Source of the DNA: Desulfuromonas sp.
GTDB lineage: Bacteria > Desulfobacterota > Desulfuromonadia > Desulfuromonadales > Desulfuromonadaceae
Assembly: GCA_002869685.1 (NCBI GenBank)
Contig: PKUE01000158.1
Span: 1 to 39,646 of the forward strand
Length of the DNA: 39,646 bases
Direction: 5' to 3'
The notes beneath the pieces are model-generated. The model ran no database searches, had not been told where the DNA came from, and was given only the letters and a program-made list of their open reading frames with translations. Both the position numbers and the translations under genes were made by a program. This document shows, piece by piece, positions 17,934-26,687 of this stretch (positions are counted from its first letter, which is position 1; each line of letters begins with the position of its first letter).

Positions 17934-18170
17934 ATGGTAGCAATTCAGATTTTGGGAACGGGGTGCCAGAAGTGTAACGATCTGACAGAGAACGCCAAGC
18001 AGGCTGCAGAGCAATTGGGCGTGGAATACACCATTGAAAAAATCACCGATTTGAACCAGATTGTCACGTTTGGATGTATGACGACGCCGGGACTGGTGAT
18101 CAACGGCCAACTGGTCAGCCAGGGAAAATTGTTGAAGCCGGATCAGGTTGCCAAGTTTATGTCCGCATAA
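17934..18170 (+). CDS. Small redox-active disulfide protein (thioredoxin-like, MTH895 type)
   Basis: A 78-residue thioredoxin-fold protein with the active-site pair C11-QK-C14 (LGTGCQKCNDL) and a cis-proline segment TTPGLVINGQLVSQGK. It has no N-terminal extension or signal peptide, so it is cytoplasmic. This family (small redox-active disulfide protein 2) is regularly found beside DUF318 permeases; it may reduce or hand over the substrate before export, or reduce the cysteines of the permease. The start has AAAGGAG 8 bases upstream. The operon ends in a strong terminator. Confidence 0.9.
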   Translation: MVAIQILGTGCQKCNDLTENAKQAAEQLGVEYTIEKITDLNQIVTFGCMTTPGLVINGQLVSQGKLLKPDQVAKFMSA

Positions 18171-18190
18171 TTTCAAGACGATCAACCATC

Positions 18191-18225
18191 AAAAGGGCCA
18201 CGGAACTCTCCGTGGCCCTTTTTTT
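18191..18225 (+). terminator. Rho-independent terminator
   Basis: A 13-bp stem, AAAAGGGCCACGG with CCGTGGCCCTTTT, has a 6-nt loop and ends in a T run. It ends the arsR operon. The following 240 bases up to 18468 hold no gene that I can support. Confidence 0.95.
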
Positions 18226-18468
18226 ATGGCCGCTGCCCTTTTAGTCACTGGTACGCAATTTGCTCAATTCAGGTATAGACGGGCCGCAACGGGAATTTGC
18301 GAAAATGATGTCTTGGCTAACGGCCTGTTTTCACCCGAGGAATATTGACGTGGAAAAACGTCTCTTAGTTGTCTGGCGCAATTGGGGACGGTGTTGAGAG
18401 ATGGCTCGCTGTTACATTTCAACACAAGATGTTACAGAATTTGGCAGCCGTGTTATGGGGGATCGAAG

Positions 18469-19137
18469 ATGTCTCAGCCGATTAAGGAGATCGTTCAGGC
18501 CGTTATCGCTCGAGCAGAGCACTTTCTCGCGATGGAAGATTACCGGAATGCCCTGCCGTGTTATATCGAAGCGGCCCGCTTGTGTCAGGCACTGAGTGGC
18601 GATGCCTATGTGCGACAGATGACCATGGTGGCCAGCCTCCATTTTGAACTGGGGCAGATGGATGAGTGTCTGGAGGTGTATCGCACACTCTATGACGAAT
18701 TTTCCGCCGAGGAAAATATGGCGGCACAAGCACGTGTGCTGAATAACATGGGGCTGATTCACAGCCACTGTGGCCAGTACGATGAGGCATTGACCCGCTA
18801 TCAACAGGCCCGTGAGTTGTTTGAGACCCTTGACGATGTCTATCACATTGCCGAGCAGTTGGAAAATATCGGTTCCGTTTATCGCGAGAAGCAGGATTAT
18901 TTTCTCGGCCTGAAGAATTACCACGACGCGTTGAAATTATTCACCCTCATCGATCATCGCGGCAAAATTGCCGATCTGCACACCGATGTGGCTTATATTA
19001 CAGCGATTCAGGGGAATACCAACCAAGCCTTGAAATGGTATCAGGCCGCTCTGGAGTTATATGGTGAAGTGGGTGACGGCAGTAAGCGAATGTCTGTCGA
19101 GCGGAATCTTCAACAGTTGTGTGTTGCGGCCGGATAG
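18469..19137 (+). CDS. TPR-repeat protein
   Basis: A 222-residue, all-helical, cytoplasmic protein (no signal peptide) built of about five tetratricopeptide repeats. The repeats include EDYRNALPCYIEAARLCQ, the pair LNNMGLIHSHCGQYDEALTR and YQQARELFE, the pair NIGSVYREKQDYFLGLKNYH and DALKLF, and one ending NQALKWYQAALELYGE. It is probably a protein-binding scaffold. ATG 18469 is preceded by a GGGG stretch; a longer frame from 18382 has no ribosome site. A DUF4125 gene starts 8 bases after its stop, so the two are co-transcribed and may interact. Confidence 0.85.
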   Translation: MSQPIKEIVQAVIARAEHFLAMEDYRNALPCYIEAARLCQALSGDAYVRQMTMVASLHFELGQMDECLEVYRTLYDEFSAEENMAAQARVLNNMGLIHSHCGQYDEALTRYQQARELFETLDDVYHIAEQLENIGSVYREKQDYFLGLKNYHDALKLFTLIDHRGKIADLHTDVAYITAIQGNTNQALKWYQAALELYGEVGDGSKRMSVERNLQQLCVAAG

Positions 19138-19145
19138 GTGATCGA

Positions 19146-19796
19146 ATGACAACACCCGCCCAGTTGATCGATCAGATTATCGCGTTGGAACTGGCCATGC
19201 TCCGGTCTGTACCTGTTGGCCAGAGAAGTCTTTGCCAGGAGGAGCCGGAACGTTTCAGTCTTTACCGGCGGGCACAATTCGTTTCGTGGTCGTTACGGAC
19301 CCTGAGCAGTTATCTCGAAGACCTGATAGTGGCGCAGAAAGCCGACGTGAATCTGCTGACCCTTAAATATGCCCAGATGGAGAATCTGCTGCCGCGGCGC
19401 AATGACACACAACTGGTTGAACCGCTGGTAGACGCCATGTGTCAATGGCAGGGGGAGTTCATGGCGCGCTATCCCCATTTTATGGCGCAAGGTCGTCCTT
19501 TGCGCGAGGACGACGCCTGCAACGGAGAAACCTCTTTTGAAACCCATCTGCGCGGCGAGTTGGAAAGTTATTCCACTGCGACGCTGGAATTGCTGTGGCG
19601 TGATGTTCAGTGCCTGCAGCAGCAGGGCAAAAACATGTCCGAGCAAACCTACGCTTACCTGGTTCAACAGTGGGGGCTGGACAGTGTTGACCATCTCGAA
19701 GCGTTTATGGAACGCCATCCGAAAGTTCATCCGGTTCAAAAAAACGGAGAAAACCCCCCGTTATCTGATCCATTGTCGTGTGCTTTGATTCATTAG
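19146..19796 (+). CDS. DUF4125-family protein
   Basis: A 216-residue cytoplasmic protein of unknown function. It shows the pattern I recall for DUF4125: an N-terminal helix LIDQIIALELAMLRSV, then a CQEEPERFSLYRRAQF segment and WSLRTLSSYLEDL, then KADVNLLTLKYAQMENLLP. Conserved Cys and Trp residues in this block suggest a functional site, but no reaction is known. It follows the TPR gene by 8 bases. The C-terminal tail after the helix VDHLEAFMERHPK is polar and probably disordered. There is no signal peptide or membrane segment. Confidence 0.75.
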   Translation: MTTPAQLIDQIIALELAMLRSVPVGQRSLCQEEPERFSLYRRAQFVSWSLRTLSSYLEDLIVAQKADVNLLTLKYAQMENLLPRRNDTQLVEPLVDAMCQWQGEFMARYPHFMAQGRPLREDDACNGETSFETHLRGELESYSTATLELLWRDVQCLQQQGKNMSEQTYAYLVQQWGLDSVDHLEAFMERHPKVHPVQKNGENPPLSDPLSCALIH

Positions 19797-20185
19797 CTTT
19801 GCCTGTTATTTGACAAGGCATGGCTGATATGTTTGATTAGTGCCAGAGGTGTGTTCCAGAGCGCAGCCGTTTCGCGTGGCTGCTGGGAACCATACTTGGA
19901 ATGGTCAAACAACATGTCCCTGTCCGTTCTCAATCGATTTTTTAAATCGTCTCTTTTCGGTCCGGATGCCTATCCGACTGTCTGCGCAACCGCCTTTGCC
20001 CTCTGCGTGCAAGGTGTGAACAACGTAACAACAATCGTATCTGGTCGTCTCTGATCTTTATTCTTCTGAATGCACGGGAGTGTTCTCTCGTCTTTCTGTT
20101 GTTTTGCGGGTCGTTTTGACCGGGAGTGTTTTGATCATGAAAGCCGTTGGCTGCATGGTTCGAAATGAGCTTCAAGGGGGAAATC
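19797..20185. other. Intergenic region before the BCCT gene
   Basis: No gene can be supported here. It holds a TTGACA at 19811-19816 without a good -10 at the right distance, and a perfect hairpin CGATTT-ttt-AAATCG at 19935-19949. A sigma-54-like stretch GGGAAC-N5-TTGG at 19885-19899 lacks the key -12 C. The BCCT promoter must lie here, because the previous gene is unrelated. Confidence 0.4.
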
Positions 20186-21964
20186 ATGAGCCATTATGTA
20201 GATGAGCAGGAGGCCCACGAAAAACAGCAACTGGCTGAAAAACTCAAGAAGGCGGAGAAAGAAGCACGCCGCAAAGCCATATCCGAGCGCGAACGTTTTG
20301 TCGGTCTGCAAATCCGACCAACCGCATCTGTCTACGATGATGCCGAACGTAAAGAACCCGGCGAAGATAACTGGGTCGGTTTCGGTTTCGATCTGCATCC
20401 CCAGGTGACATTTCTTTCTACGGCGGTGCTGATTGCTTTTATCCTGCTTACGATTATGTTTCGTGAACAGGCGACAGAGTTTTCGAGCGCCACCATGGCT
20501 TTTGTCACCTCCACCTTCGGGTGGTTTCTGGTGCTGGCCGCCAACATTTTCATCCTTGCCGCACTGTTTTTTGCTTTTGGCCCGTTCGGCCATATTCGTA
20601 TCGGCGGCAACAAGGCCAAACCGGAGTTTTCAACCGGAGCATGGTTCGCCATGTTGCTCAGCGCCGGGATGGGTATTGGACTGATGTTCTGGAGTGTCGG
20701 TGAACCCATGTATCATTTCGGTTCACCCTCGCCGATGTTTTCAGGCGTCGAAGGGGGGACCCCGGAGGCCGCTCAGGCCGCCATGGGCATCACTTATTTC
20801 CACTGGGGGCTGCATCCCTGGGCGATTTATACCATCGTCGGACTGGGATTGGCGTTCTTTTCCTACAATCGCGGCCTGCCTCTGACGATCCGTTCCATTT
20901 TCTATCCGATTCTTGGCAATCGTATCCACGGTTTCTGGGGTAATTTTATTGATACCCTTTCTGTCCTCGCCACCCTAATAGGTTTGGCCACATCTCTTGG
21001 TCTTGGCGTTAAACAGGTCAACGCCGGGTTGAACTTTCTGTTTGGCGTTAACGTCAGTGTTACCAATCAGGTCATTCTCATCGCGGTGATTACCGGTATG
21101 GCGACCCTGTCGGTGGTGTCCGGGCTCGACGGCGGGGTGAAACGGCTCAGCGAGTGGAATATGGGGCTGGCTGCCCTGCTGATGTTGTTTGTGCTGATTG
21201 CCGGACCGACGGTGTTCATTCTTAGCGGATTTACCCAGAATCTGGGTTTTTATCTGCGCGAGCTTCCCGAACTTAGCCTGTGGACCGAGACATTCAGGCA
21301 GTCCAACTGGCAGGGATCGTGGACGGTGTTCTACTGGGCGTGGTGGATCTCGTGGTCGCCGTTTGTCGGTATGTTTATTGCGCGAATCTCCAAGGGGCGC
21401 ACCGTGCGCGAATTTGTCCTCGGTGTCATGCTGATCCCGACCCTGTTGTCGTTTGTATGGATGTCGGTGTTCGGTGGTGCTGCCATCGAACTGCAGAGCA
21501 GTGGTGCGGCAGATATCATGTCAGCGGTTAAGGCGGATGTGGCGACCGCCATGTTTGTCATGTTTGAGCAGTTTCCCATGACAAATGTTCTGTCGTTTGT
21601 CGGTATTGTCCTGGTGACGATTTTCTTTGTTACCTCGTCAGATTCCGGTTCTCTGGTGGTGGACCATTTAACGTCCGGCGGGAAACTCGATTCTCCGGTT
21701 CCTCAGCGGGTGTTCTGGGCCATGATGGAAGGAGTCGTGGCGGCTGTGCTGTTGATCGGTGGCGGACTGGGTACATTACAGACCGCTGCGGTGAGCACCG
21801 GTTTGCCGTTTGCGGTGATTCTACTGTTGATTATTTATGCCTTGTATATTGGGTTTTCCCAAGAGCTGTTTGTGGAGAATGCCGTTAAAAAAAGTTTGAA
21901 GCGGGTTGAAGAAGACCATCGCATGTCGGTGGCTATTGAACTGGCCGCTAATGATGATGAATGA
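20186..21964 (+). CDS. BCCT-family transporter (betaine/choline/carnitine type)
   Basis: A secondary transporter of 592 residues with 12 expected membrane segments. Signature features are GMGIGLMFWSVGEPMYHFG in segment 3 and the Trp-rich motif WTVFYWAWWISWSPFVGMF followed by IARISKGRTVREF in segment 8. Substrates in the family are quaternary amines such as glycine betaine, choline and carnitine; which one applies here cannot be read from the sequence. A highly charged cytoplasmic N-terminal extension of about 75 residues is unusual and may be osmosensory. ATG 20186 is preceded by AAGGGGG. The porin gene follows after 38 bases, and an AcoR-like activator lies further downstream. Confidence 0.93.
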   Translation: MSHYVDEQEAHEKQQLAEKLKKAEKEARRKAISERERFVGLQIRPTASVYDDAERKEPGEDNWVGFGFDLHPQVTFLSTAVLIAFILLTIMFREQATEFSSATMAFVTSTFGWFLVLAANIFILAALFFAFGPFGHIRIGGNKAKPEFSTGAWFAMLLSAGMGIGLMFWSVGEPMYHFGSPSPMFSGVEGGTPEAAQAAMGITYFHWGLHPWAIYTIVGLGLAFFSYNRGLPLTIRSIFYPILGNRIHGFWGNFIDTLSVLATLIGLATSLGLGVKQVNAGLNFLFGVNVSVTNQVILIAVITGMATLSVVSGLDGGVKRLSEWNMGLAALLMLFVLIAGPTVFILSGFTQNLGFYLRELPELSLWTETFRQSNWQGSWTVFYWAWWISWSPFVGMFIARISKGRTVREFVLGVMLIPTLLSFVWMSVFGGAAIELQSSGAADIMSAVKADVATAMFVMFEQFPMTNVLSFVGIVLVTIFFVTSSDSGSLVVDHLTSGGKLDSPVPQRVFWAMMEGVVAAVLLIGGGLGTLQTAAVSTGLPFAVILLLIIYALYIGFSQELFVENAVKKSLKRVEEDHRMSVAIELAANDDE

Positions 21965-22002
21965 ACATACCGGTAAAATGTAATGTCATAAGGAGAAAGC
22001 GG

Positions 22003-23358
22003 ATGATGGGGAAAATTCTCTCAGGTACAGGTCTCCAGCTGGTTATCTTAATTCTGCTGGCTGGACCGGTGTTTGCTGTTGATTCAGTCGATTACGATGC
22101 CTTGCTGCAGGAAGTTCAGCAATTACGCAGCCAGGTACAACAGATGGCCACGATGGAACAACGACTGCAACAATTGGAAACCCTGTTGATGGCACAACAC
22201 GCGACAACAACTGAATCGACTGGTGTTGTCAAAGAACAGAGCAAGGCTACGGTTAAGGAAGTGGTTGAAGAGGTGTTCTCCGAGCGTCAACCGATCCATT
22301 TCGGTGGTGCCATGCGGATGAACTACGGTTACAAAGACTGGGATGGGGCCGGCGACGAAAAATACGGCGATGCCGGATTTGACCTGTTTCGCATCAATGC
22401 CGACGGCGCCATCAACAACTGGATTTTGTCGGCCGAGTACCGCTTTTATTCCTATATGAACACCGTGCACCACGGCTATGTCGGTTACAACGTTAATGAC
22501 CAGTGGCAGATTCAGGCCGGTATCCATCAGGTGCCATTCGGCCTGCAGCCCTATGCGTCGCACAACTTCTGGTTCAGCGGTGCCTACTATGTCGGTCTTG
22601 AGGATGATTACGATATGGGGGTCAAGGCCCTCTACAACGACGGGCCTCTGAGCCTGGCCCTGGCCTTCTATAAGAACGATGAACTGGCCAGTGCCTCCAG
22701 TGCCGACCGTTACTCCATCGATGTCAACAGCAGCGCGACCGGGGGCTATGCCGGTGCTCAAGCCGACGGTAACGAGGAAACCAATCAGTTCAACGCCCGG
22801 CTGGCGTACAAACTTGACCACGGTGACGCCGGCGCGACCGAACTGGGTGTCTCTGGACAGTGGGGCCAACTCTACAACACGATTAGCGACGACACCGGCG
22901 ATCACTGGGCTGGTGCGGTTCACGTGAACGGCAACTACGGTCCGGTCAATATTCAGCTTGAGTATGCGCGCTACAAGTACGATCCGGAAAACCCCCTCGG
23001 CATGGATGACGATATCATCACCATGGGCGCGTTCACCTATTCGTGGGGCGCACCGGCGCAGGCGGATATCTATATCGCCAATGTTGCCTACACCATCCCC
23101 ACGGACAGTCTGAGGTGGCTCGACAGCATCACCCTGTATTCCGACAACACGCTGATTGAACCGGAGGCCGGTAAGCAGCCGAGCAGTTGGCAGAACGTCG
23201 TCGGGGCGCTGTTTGCCAGTGGCCCGGTGTATAGCTACCTCGATATTATTTCCGGCGAGAATATGATTTTTAGCGGCGGCAACATGGTCGATGAGACCGC
23301 CGGCAGCAACGATGAGCGCACCACACGGGTCAACCTCAATATCGGTTATTACTGGTAG
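22003..23358 (+). CDS. Outer-membrane porin with N-terminal coiled coil
   Basis: The signal peptide ends near LAGPVFA, followed by a coiled coil (about residues 33-62, with QQLRSQVQQMATMEQRLQQL) and a beta-barrel rich in Tyr, Gly and Asp. It ends in GYYW, whose terminal aromatic residue is the barrel-insertion signal. Length is 451 residues. The start is chosen at 22003 because AAGGAG lies 7 bases upstream; ATG 21961 overlaps the BCCT stop but has no such site. A trimeric porin with a periplasmic coiled coil is likely. Its place just after the BCCT gene suggests that it lets the same substrate cross the outer membrane. Confidence 0.82.
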   Translation: MMGKILSGTGLQLVILILLAGPVFAVDSVDYDALLQEVQQLRSQVQQMATMEQRLQQLETLLMAQHATTTESTGVVKEQSKATVKEVVEEVFSERQPIHFGGAMRMNYGYKDWDGAGDEKYGDAGFDLFRINADGAINNWILSAEYRFYSYMNTVHHGYVGYNVNDQWQIQAGIHQVPFGLQPYASHNFWFSGAYYVGLEDDYDMGVKALYNDGPLSLALAFYKNDELASASSADRYSIDVNSSATGGYAGAQADGNEETNQFNARLAYKLDHGDAGATELGVSGQWGQLYNTISDDTGDHWAGAVHVNGNYGPVNIQLEYARYKYDPENPLGMDDDIITMGAFTYSWGAPAQADIYIANVAYTIPTDSLRWLDSITLYSDNTLIEPEAGKQPSSWQNVVGALFASGPVYSYLDIISGENMIFSGGNMVDETAGSNDERTTRVNLNIGYYW

Positions 23359-23418
23359 CCGTTTTTTCAAGGTCTCTTTGCTGTGGTGAAGAGACCAGCC
23401 CGAATTCGTCCCACACTG

Positions 23419-23449
23419 AAATCCCCGCCAAAATGGTGGGGATTTTTTT
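23419..23449 (+). terminator. Rho-independent terminator
   Basis: A 12-bp stem, AAATCCCCGCCA with TGGTGGGGATTT (one G-T pair), has a 3-nt loop followed by seven T residues. It ends the BCCT-porin transcript. Confidence 0.93.
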
Positions 23450-23630
23450 GTTTTTTTTCGCAGAAAAGGGAATTTTTTTACCTGGAAAATGTATACGGCA
23501 TATGGTTCTTGTCAGTTGTTCAGCTTGTGTGCTCTTATGGAAAAAGGTCATAGAATAAGGCAGTTGTAGCTGTTGGTGAGCGTGGCAACGTCGTGCCGGG
23601 CTGACACAGCGGGTGGAAAGGAAAGAGATC

Positions 23631-25583
23631 ATGAGTGCCAATGGGATGATCAAAGAAGATCCGATGAGTTCCCGGGAAAAACTCAACAGGGAGTTGCAGA
23701 CAGGGCAATTAAGCCAGATCGCAGCAAACTCATGGCGGCGCTGCTTGCAGCTCAATGTTGATCCGTCACGTCATGTGCGTGCCGATATCGGTTCGCTGGA
23801 ATTGCAGAAACGGATTGAGGCGCATGATGATCTGGTCAAAGTCGCCACGCCGACCATGGAAAATATCTACAACTTTGTCAATAACGCCGGTTTTCAGGTG
23901 GTTCTGTCCGATAGCCATGGCTACCTGCTCAAAGTGTTAGGTGAGCGCACAGCGCCTTGCCCATCACGTCTGGCGCAACTTTATCCCGGCGCCAACTGGA
24001 ATGAATCGCTGCGTGGCACCAACGCCATCGGCACCTGTCTGGTCGAAAAGAAACCGCTGAAAATCCATGCAGCCGAGCATTTCTTTGAGGATAACCGTAC
24101 TTTGACCTGCAGTGCGGCACCGATTTTTTCCGCCGAAGGGGAATTGCTGGCGGTGCTCAATCTCAGTGGCGATCATCGCTATGCCAACGATCTGACCCTC
24201 GGCATGGTGGTCGCCGGAGCCAATGCCATTGAAAATCAGCTGCAATTGCACCGCGTCAATACCAAGCTGTATGCCTCTTACAAATATTCCGACACCATCA
24301 TTCAATCCATGTCAGAGGGGCTGGTGATTGTTGATCCCAATGGGCGGATCACAAAGATGAATCAGGTGGGGGCTCGTCTGCTTGGCGCCAGTGCCAGAGA
24401 CTCGATCGGCATCCACATCAGTGAATTGTTCGGTGAAGAGGCCCCGGTTCTTGATCTGCTGCGCACCGGTATCGGCTATGAGAATAAAGAGGTCTGTCTT
24501 GGTGGCGGTCAGCGCACGTTCTACTGCTCAGCCACATTGTTGCACGACGATTACGGCCAGATGATCGGTGCCGTGTCGGTGTTGCGTCCCAATAAGGGGG
24601 GCAAGCGGTTGCGTGGACTCATCCCCGTGCAGCAGGCGCGCTACAGTTTTGACGAGATGATTGGCAACAGCGAGGCGATGAAAAAAACCCGTAAAATCGC
24701 GGAAATGGCAGCGCGTAGTCTGTCCACGGTGCTGATTCAGGGGGAGAGTGGAACCGGCAAGGAACTGATTGCCCAAGGGATCCATAACGCCAGCAGTCGT
24801 CACAGTGGGCCGTTTGTGGCGGTCAATTGTGCCGCCATCACCGAAACCTTGCTGGAAAGTGAACTGTTCGGCTATGAAGAGGGCTCCTTTACCGGCGCCA
24901 AGAAAGGGGGGCAGCCGGGCAAGGTGGAAATTGCCAACGGTGGCACGCTGTTTCTCGATGAAATCGGTGATATGCCGTTGCAGATGCAAGTCAAACTGCT
25001 GCGAATGTTACAGGAGCGGTGTATCTGCCGGGTAGGATCCACCGAAGAGGTGGCCATCGATATTCGAATCATTGCGGCTACCCACCAGAATCTCAAGCAG
25101 GCGGTTCAGGAGGGAACTTTCCGCAAGGATCTCTATTATCGCCTGAATGTTCTGCCGATCAATATGCCGTCATTGCGTGAGCGGATGGAAGATTTGCCCG
25201 CGCTGAGTGAATTTATGGTCAAGAATCTCAGTGAGCGGTTCGGCAAGGGGCCGATCGGTATCAGTAGTCTGTTTTTGCGTGGTTGCCGTGCCTATGACTG
25301 GCCGGGGAATATCCGGGAGTTGGAAAATGTCATTGAACGGGCCATGAACATGGTTGAGCCTGGCGGGAAGCTGACGGCTGAGATGCTGGAACTCGATCCG
25401 GTGGCGTTGTCACCGTCAGGTGAGATGGTTGAGGGGGTGCGGCCACTCAAAGAGATGGAAATGGAGATGGTGACGCGGGCGCTGGATATTTCTCGTGGCA
25501 ATATCGTTCATGCTTCGTCATTGCTGGGGATCAGTCGCAATACCATCTATCGCAAGATCAAGGAATATGACATCGTGATTTGA
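23631..25583 (+). CDS. AcoR-like sigma-54-dependent transcriptional activator
   Basis: A 650-residue enhancer-binding protein. The N-terminus has the AcoR-type SWRRC helix and a GAF-like sensor (about residues 65-205). A PAS domain follows (about 215-320), then AAA+ at about 340-575 with Walker A GESGTGKE, Walker B LFLDEIGDM and the sigma-54 contact loop GSFTGA (a Ser variant of GAFTGA). The Fis-type HTH at the end reads HASSLLGISRNTIYRKIKEY. It has no receiver domain, so it is controlled by ligand binding. The start 23631 follows AAAGGAAAGAG. Its likely target is the BCCT-porin operon just upstream, but I found no convincing sigma-54 promoter there. Confidence 0.92.
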   Translation: MSANGMIKEDPMSSREKLNRELQTGQLSQIAANSWRRCLQLNVDPSRHVRADIGSLELQKRIEAHDDLVKVATPTMENIYNFVNNAGFQVVLSDSHGYLLKVLGERTAPCPSRLAQLYPGANWNESLRGTNAIGTCLVEKKPLKIHAAEHFFEDNRTLTCSAAPIFSAEGELLAVLNLSGDHRYANDLTLGMVVAGANAIENQLQLHRVNTKLYASYKYSDTIIQSMSEGLVIVDPNGRITKMNQVGARLLGASARDSIGIHISELFGEEAPVLDLLRTGIGYENKEVCLGGGQRTFYCSATLLHDDYGQMIGAVSVLRPNKGGKRLRGLIPVQQARYSFDEMIGNSEAMKKTRKIAEMAARSLSTVLIQGESGTGKELIAQGIHNASSRHSGPFVAVNCAAITETLLESELFGYEEGSFTGAKKGGQPGKVEIANGGTLFLDEIGDMPLQMQVKLLRMLQERCICRVGSTEEVAIDIRIIAATHQNLKQAVQEGTFRKDLYYRLNVLPINMPSLRERMEDLPALSEFMVKNLSERFGKGPIGISSLFLRGCRAYDWPGNIRELENVIERAMNMVEPGGKLTAEMLELDPVALSPSGEMVEGVRPLKEMEMEMVTRALDISRGNIVHASSLLGISRNTIYRKIKEYDIVI

Positions 25584-26264
25584 AGCGGTGATTCTTTCAT
25601 CGTTATGTCTTTTGTTGTTCTGTTCACTTAAGGTCAACGTCAAGGCCGCCGGGTTTCGGCCCGGCAGCCGACATCCTTTTGACTGGCCGCCCAAAAGGAT
25701 GCAAAAACCGGCTTAACTTCTCCTGAACCTAACCCAACCTACACTGAGTCTGTTTCCGATGTGCGTTACGGATTCGGCTTGCCTGATTAAAGATGAATAT
25801 TGGATAAACACGACCTGTGTTTCCCAATAACGCCAGCCGAAAATGCGATTTCCGTCTTGCTTACACCACCAGAAGTGGTGGTCGCCCGTCCATGGCCTCC
25901 GCAGACGGCTTTCAACCGTCTGTTAGCTCGGCAAATCGTGCGACTCATCATCGTTGGCGTAAAACGTTGATAACACGCTTTTACCTTCCTCTATCTCTGG
26001 TGTGGCACCGATCAAACGGGTGGGGCGGAGCCCACCCTACAGATGTGTGTTGTTTAGCACCCGGCCCTTCCGTTCAGCAGCACCGAACGGAAAGAGGGTC
26101 GCTGTGATGGTCGTCGGCAAACTGTTTGGTCACGTGGGTACCAAGATTCTTGAACGGATGATCCTGGCAGGAGCAATTAAGAAAAGGGGTAATTTGTCGT
26201 CGAGTCGCCAAGGGCAAGCGACTGCGCTATGATAAGGAAGATCATCCACCACAAGGAGGACATG
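25584..26264. repeat. Long intergenic region with a series of inverted repeats
   Basis: About 680 bases contain no firm gene but at least five hairpin-forming repeats: GCCGGG/CCCGGC at 25648-25665, CATCCTTTTG/CAAAAGGATG at 25672-25701, CACCAC/GTGGTG at 25864-25880, CAGACGG/CCGTCTG at 25902-25922, GGGTGGG/CCCACCC at 26018-26037 and TTCCGTTC/GAACGGAA at 26068-26092. Two of them resemble dispersed intergenic repeats that I recall from proteobacteria, namely the paired TCCTTTTG...CAAAAGGA and the GGTGGGGCGGAGCCCACCCTAC element. The region looks like a sink for REP-like or decayed mobile sequence. Confidence 0.6.
26107..26232 (+). CDS. Possible 41-residue small protein
   Basis: An open frame from ATG 26107 to TGA, with AAAGAGGG about 8 bases upstream. 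The product (MVVGKLFGHVGTKILERMIL and a basic Ser/Gln-rich tail) has a short amphipathic helix and no match that I recognise. It sits just after the repeat array and before the Nudix gene. It may be a chance frame or the tail of a decayed gene. Confidence 0.25.
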   Translation: MVVGKLFGHVGTKILERMILAGAIKKRGNLSSSRQGQATAL

Positions 26265-26687
26265 ATGGATACGGTTGATGTGGTGACTGCCTTTATCCGC
26301 AGTCACGGCAAAATTCTTTTATTGCAACGCAGTCAAAAAGTCGGCAGCTATCGCGGCTGTTGGGCTGGCGTCAGCGGTTATCTGGAACAGGAGACCGCTC
26401 TGGCGCAGGCCTTGACGGAGATCCGAGAAGAGACCGGCCTGCTGGCTGATCAGGTCGATTTGCGGGTTGAGGCGGCGGTGCTGGAAGTCACGGATGTCGA
26501 GCTTAATCGGTGCTGGCGAGTCCATCCGTTTTTGTTTGAGTTGCGCGATCCAGCAGGAGTTATTCAGATTGACTGGGAGCATGAGCAGTATCAGTGGTTG
26601 ACGCCGGACACGATGAAGACTCTTGAGACGGTGCCGTTGCTGGTCGACGCCTATCAGCGTTGCGTTGGGGGTAACGATGGCGTGTGA
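26265..26687 (+). CDS. Nudix hydrolase
   Basis: A 140-residue hydrolase of nucleoside diphosphate-linked compounds. The Nudix box is visible as SGYLEQETALAQALTEIREE followed by TGL. The Glu residues of the metal-binding REUxEE are present, but the Arg is replaced by Thr and the loop after Gly is one residue short. The substrate cannot be predicted. The start at ATG 26265 is set by AAGGAGG five bases upstream; ATG 26262 and 26229 are in frame but worse placed. The gene overlaps the start of the eIF2B-like gene by 11 bases, which implies coupled translation and a shared pathway. Confidence 0.88.
   Translation: MDTVDVVTAFIRSHGKILLLQRSQKVGSYRGCWAGVSGYLEQETALAQALTEIREETGLLADQVDLRVEAAVLEVTDVELNRCWRVHPFLFELRDPAGVIQIDWEHEQYQWLTPDTMKTLETVPLLVDAYQRCVGGNDGV

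Noticed and set aside
19885-19899. Sigma-54 promoter GGGAAC-N5-TTGG upstream of the BCCT gene
   Set aside because: The essential GC at -12 is GG and the -24 element is poor, so it is not called despite the nearby sigma-54 activator.
19833-20054. 73-codon frame before the BCCT gene
   Set aside because: It has no ribosome site, no recognisable product and poor codon use compared with neighbours.
22123-23370. 415-codon open frame antisense to the porin gene
   Set aside because: It is a codon-usage shadow of the porin; the product has no signal or family features.
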